In this document: positions 48,101 to 50,277 of the stretch, in pieces
Numbering within the stretch: the stretch's first letter is position 1
Layout of the letters: each line of letters opens with the position of its first letter
Assembly: GCA_000226015.1 (NCBI GenBank)
Contig: JH155759.1
Span: 189,354 to 239,630 of the forward strand
Length of the DNA: 50,277 nucleotides
Reading direction: 5' to 3'
From: Mnemiopsis leidyi
Lineage: Eukaryota; Ctenophora; Tentaculata; Lobata; Bolinopsidae
Notes under the pieces: generated by a model
What the model was told of the DNA's origin: nothing
The model's database searches: none
What the model saw: only the letters and a program-made list of their open reading frames with translations
Translations under genes and position numbers: made by a program

Positions 48101-49069
48101 ACTTTCCTCACTGTTTGAGTCAAACAGTGAGGAAAGTTCAAATTTGACAGCAAATTTGGCTAAAGAGAAAACTATTTGGTCACATCATTCTAACTAACTA
48201 CTGACGATGTAATCTGTTATATAGAATATATCAGACAGAAACCTTACGATATCTGTACTCAAACAAGTAACAGCTTCCTCTTCTAAGCAGCTACCGGAAG
48301 TCAGTGCTCATGTTCCAAACTCATATCACGTCCCGATATATAGAAATTGCCCCATCCAACAATGTCCCCAACTTATATAGATCCAACTTTTAGTGCCCTG
48401 TGCTATTGCACTTACATCTTACATTGCCCTAATCTAACATTGCCCAAATCTAACATTGCCCTAATTATCATTACCCTCAAGCCAAACCTCAATTGCCCCA
48501 ACTGAAATGCCATCTAATTCACTTAAACAACGATATATAAAACCGGATGTCCTACTCACATCGCCCATGAGCATGTCAAGTTCCTCCTGGGTAGCCTCCT
48601 GACCGAGCGTAGACAGGACCTTCTGTATCTCCCCTCGGGTAATGGTGCCGTCCCCGTCTCGGTCGAACATCTTGAAGGCAGTCCTGTACTCCTCGTCACT
48701 TCGATCTGTCGGCTGGACCCCCGCAAACATCTTCTTTATCTTGCTGCCCCCTGGTTTGAGGGGGATCTTCCCTTAGCGCTTATTTAAGTCGAGACGATAT
48801 TTAATAACCAGACTTAATCTAAAATACAGCATAATAGTTCTCTTTAATACCACATAGTAGATGGTAATACCACATAGTAGATGGTAATACCACATAGTAG
48901 ATGGTAATACCACATAGTAGATGGTAATACCACATAGTAGATGGTAACACCACATAGTAGATGGTAATACCACATAGTAGATGGTAATACCACATAGTAG
49001 ATGGTAATGGTATGACGTTTTGCTGTTCCTACCAGATCTGGAAGTTCCAAAACCTTTAAACTTGACCAT
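45190..49069 (-). CDS. Calmodulin-like EF-hand protein with an extra N-terminal EF-hand
   Basis: Exons 49033-49069, 48560-48771, 46328-46534, 45891-46004 and 45190-45372 join in phase to 250 residues. The start MVKFKGFGTSRSG (context ACAATGG) was chosen because its donor leaves phase 1, as exon 2 needs. EF-hand loops: DRDGDGTITRGE (49-60), DKDGDGSISREE (exon 4), DVDGDGTISLNE (exon 5), a degenerate DVYGNGLIGVED (exon 6) and a poor last loop near DATGTAKRKEE. Exons 4-6 line up with the four EF-hands of calmodulin (ESLGQHVTPEDLDKI, then TMMERLMETN), so exon 2 adds a fifth, N-terminal hand preceded by a basic linker. At least three loops should bind calcium; the last two look weak, so a sensor with altered C-lobe is likely. 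Alternative exons are listed separately. Confidence 0.85.
45590..45870. repeat. Palindromic and E-box-bearing repeats in the last intron of the calmodulin-like gene
   Basis: GACAACCGTTGTCATT and GACAACGGTTGTCATT (about 45578-45638) are inverted copies. From 45775 there are three to four copies of a unit with CACGTGTAGTCATGACTAC, which combines an E-box (CACGTG) with a palindrome (GTAGTCATGACTAC). Confidence 0.7.
46268..46335 (-). repeat. Two-copy ~32-base repeat carrying the exon 4 donor of the calmodulin-like gene
   Basis: On the minus strand exon 4 ends TTAGGGGAG with donor GTAGGGTGGGG; the intron then repeats GGAG/GTAGGGTGGGG after TTAGT. The donor and a few exon bases are thus duplicated in tandem. 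Confidence 0.75.
46665..46786 (-). CDS. Probable alternative first coding exon of the calmodulin-like gene
   Basis: An ATG at 46786 opens a 122-base coding segment (MLKREESRASYIQLL ... NKLTRGFAVKRRTER) that ends in phase 2 at a GTAAAT donor. Exon 4 has a second acceptor at 46514 (CTTCCCCAG) that takes phase 2; with it the sum 122 + 187 + 114 + 183 = 606 is a whole number of codons (201 residues). This isoform would drop the extra N-terminal EF-hand and start with a basic, helix-prone tail. The frame stays open upstream of the ATG to about 46843, where there is a TAG acceptor, so it could instead be an internal exon. No conserved domain is visible in it. Confidence 0.5.
47171..47361 (-). CDS. 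Alternative EF-hand exon (3) of the calmodulin-like gene
   Basis: A 191-base exon entered in phase 1 and left in phase 0, exactly like exon 2 (48560-48771), with a paralogous product: KAAFRIFDRNKKGVITKSD and RVLNMLGQEASTEELDLLMG against KMFDRDGDGTITRGE and KVLSTLGQEATQEELDMLMG. Because exon 2 leaves phase 0 and this exon needs phase 1, the two cannot be used together, but either can follow exon 1 and precede exon 4. The version with this exon is 243 residues. Its loop DRNKKGVITKSD has lysine at position 5 and aspartate instead of glutamate at position 12, so calcium binding should be weakened or lost. The acceptor is CCCCTCAG at 47361/47362; the donor is GTGAGC. Confidence 0.75.
48096..48142. 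repeat. Perfect 23-base palindrome with a one-base centre
   Basis: TTTGAACTTTCCTCACTGTT and its exact complement meet around a single G at 48119 (arms 48096-48118 and 48120-48142). It lies in the intron between the two alternative EF-hand exons (2 and 3). In RNA it would form a near-loopless hairpin; in DNA it could form a cruciform. Confidence 0.9.
48415..48475. repeat. Short TCTAACATTGCCC repeats
   Basis: Three to four degenerate copies in the intron downstream of exon 2 of the calmodulin-like gene. Confidence 0.7.
48846..49010. repeat. 20-base minisatellite in intron 1 of the calmodulin-like gene
   Basis: About eight copies of TACCACATAGTAGATGGTAA, filling most of the 261-base first intron and beginning about 25 bases after the exon 1 donor. 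Confidence 0.95.
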
Positions 49070-50277
49070 TGTTCCGCTCCTGCGATTAATAACATAACGG
49101 CTTTAACAATTATCAAATTTGAGAAAGTATTTTTGACGAACAAACTTTACTTCATAAGTTTTAAATACTAGTACTACCAGATATAGGATTTACTGGAACC
49201 ACATAATTAGTTATATTGTCGAAAATACATTTCGTCCATAAGTTCGAGTTAGAAGATCACAACCTAGTGTGCATGCTAAAACAAACCGAACATCAAGCTA
49301 CTAAGCTACAACAACACAACATACTACTACCTACACTGCTGTCCTTTACCGTTGAATGTAGCTATGTGTATGTGAATTATAAGGTAATGGATCCTGACAA
49401 GTAAATTGAGTTAGAGGATCATGATGTGGTACGATAGGCACGGGTTTTAATATTAGTTACCGTTTCAAAGAGTAAAGACAAAAACTACACAATGAAGGAC
49501 GACAATTGTAATCAGTTAGCTGATGCTTGATATCAGTTACCTCGGTTCTTACTCCTTCCACGTGGTACGTTTTATCGCAGGACGAATGTTTCCATAATCC
49601 GTCCCCATCCACTTAGCAAGGATATTTATTCAGGGCAGGCTAGCCCCATAACCAGTTTTTCTGTGGCCGGCTCTCTTCGTCCGACCTATTTCCCATTATC
49701 AGATCCTGACGAAGGTAATAACGATTGACGACAGCGTAATTTTGTTTATCCTAGTACACTAGTCCTCTAGCAGTATCCTTGACCCGCTGCTGGCGGGTTA
49801 AGGAATAAAATTCAGAACGCAGTTTCAGCTACCACCACTTAATATTTGTTGTGTACTAGACTGCAATAGACCCTGGAAAATTCTGAACCTAACTTTAAAA
49901 GCTAAAACTTTGAACTAATATGAACAATTTTTTTTGAATAAGTTCTAAAAGTTTCAAGTCGTATAAACAATGCAATATAATTATGTTTTGGAGTATTCGA
50001 GCTTTAAGGCAAAGTCCTTTATTGAAGGGATGTCTCAATCTTTTAAATCAAAAGACATATGTTTGCCAATCCCTAAATAACGACGGGGATATTACATAAT
50101 GCACCTGGAAATATGATTTTTGTACGAGCATAGGAAGAAGCGAGTCACAACAATGCCACGACAATGGGCACAAACAAATCCTTTTTAGCCTCGAGAAATT
50201 AATCTAAATATATTAAACCTAAATTCCATTAATTGTCGTGTAATATTAAAGCAATTTTTTCCCAAATGGCAAGATTG
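49070..50277. other. Region upstream of the calmodulin-like gene; no coding exon seen
   Basis: Expected to hold its promoter or 5' untranslated exons. No TATA box, CCAAT cluster or repeat stands out, and the small open frame at 49216-49404 has no support. Confidence 0.4.

Overview
This is animal genomic DNA. Genes are split into many short exons with GT/AG borders, introns are mostly about 150-1000 bases and AT-rich, there are microsatellites and minisatellites everywhere, and two N gaps mark a draft assembly. The protein families (a fibrocystin-L-like receptor, a rhodopsin-class GPCR, a calmodulin-like protein and an aerolysin-like protein) fit an invertebrate metazoan. I cannot fix the phylum from sequence alone; a marine, non-vertebrate animal is the most I would say.

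Region 1-30.9 kb (minus strand) is the 5' part of one very large gene. I traced 56 complete exons plus the start of a 57th by matching splice sites and reading phase, giving about 2,290 N-terminal residues: signal peptide, small cysteine-rich module, IPT/TIG domains, a PA14 domain, a long run of further IPT/TIG domains, and an embedded CAP (SCP/TAPS) domain. The order signal peptide - IPT - PA14 - IPT array is that of PKHD1L1 (fibrocystin-L), a type I membrane protein. The remainder lies beyond the left edge. One splice junction (exon 44 to 45) does not fit in phase, and the donor of exon 20 is ambiguous.

Two other genes lie inside its introns. An intronless class A GPCR (4,167-5,366, minus) sits in the 3.5 kb intron 49. 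A two-exon gene on the opposite strand (27,729-28,727, plus) sits in intron 5; it joins two peptidoglycan-binding-like repeats to an aerolysin-type pore-forming region.

Region 31-43.4 kb has no gene I can support; it holds a 719-base gap flanked by a duplicated sequence, and short tandem repeats. At 43.41-43.60 kb there is a cluster of five CCAAT boxes that looks like an orphan promoter.

Region 45.2-49.1 kb (minus strand) is a calmodulin-like EF-hand gene with two apparently mutually exclusive first EF-hand exons and a likely alternative first exon.

The most unusual property of the window is that tandem repeats repeatedly sit on exon-intron borders and carry copies of the splice site with a piece of the exon: exons 6, 27, 49, 53 and 57 of the large gene and exon 4 of the EF-hand gene. 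I regard this, the CAP domain inside a fibrocystin-L-like protein, and the nested peptidoglycan-binding/aerolysin gene as the three points most worth following up.
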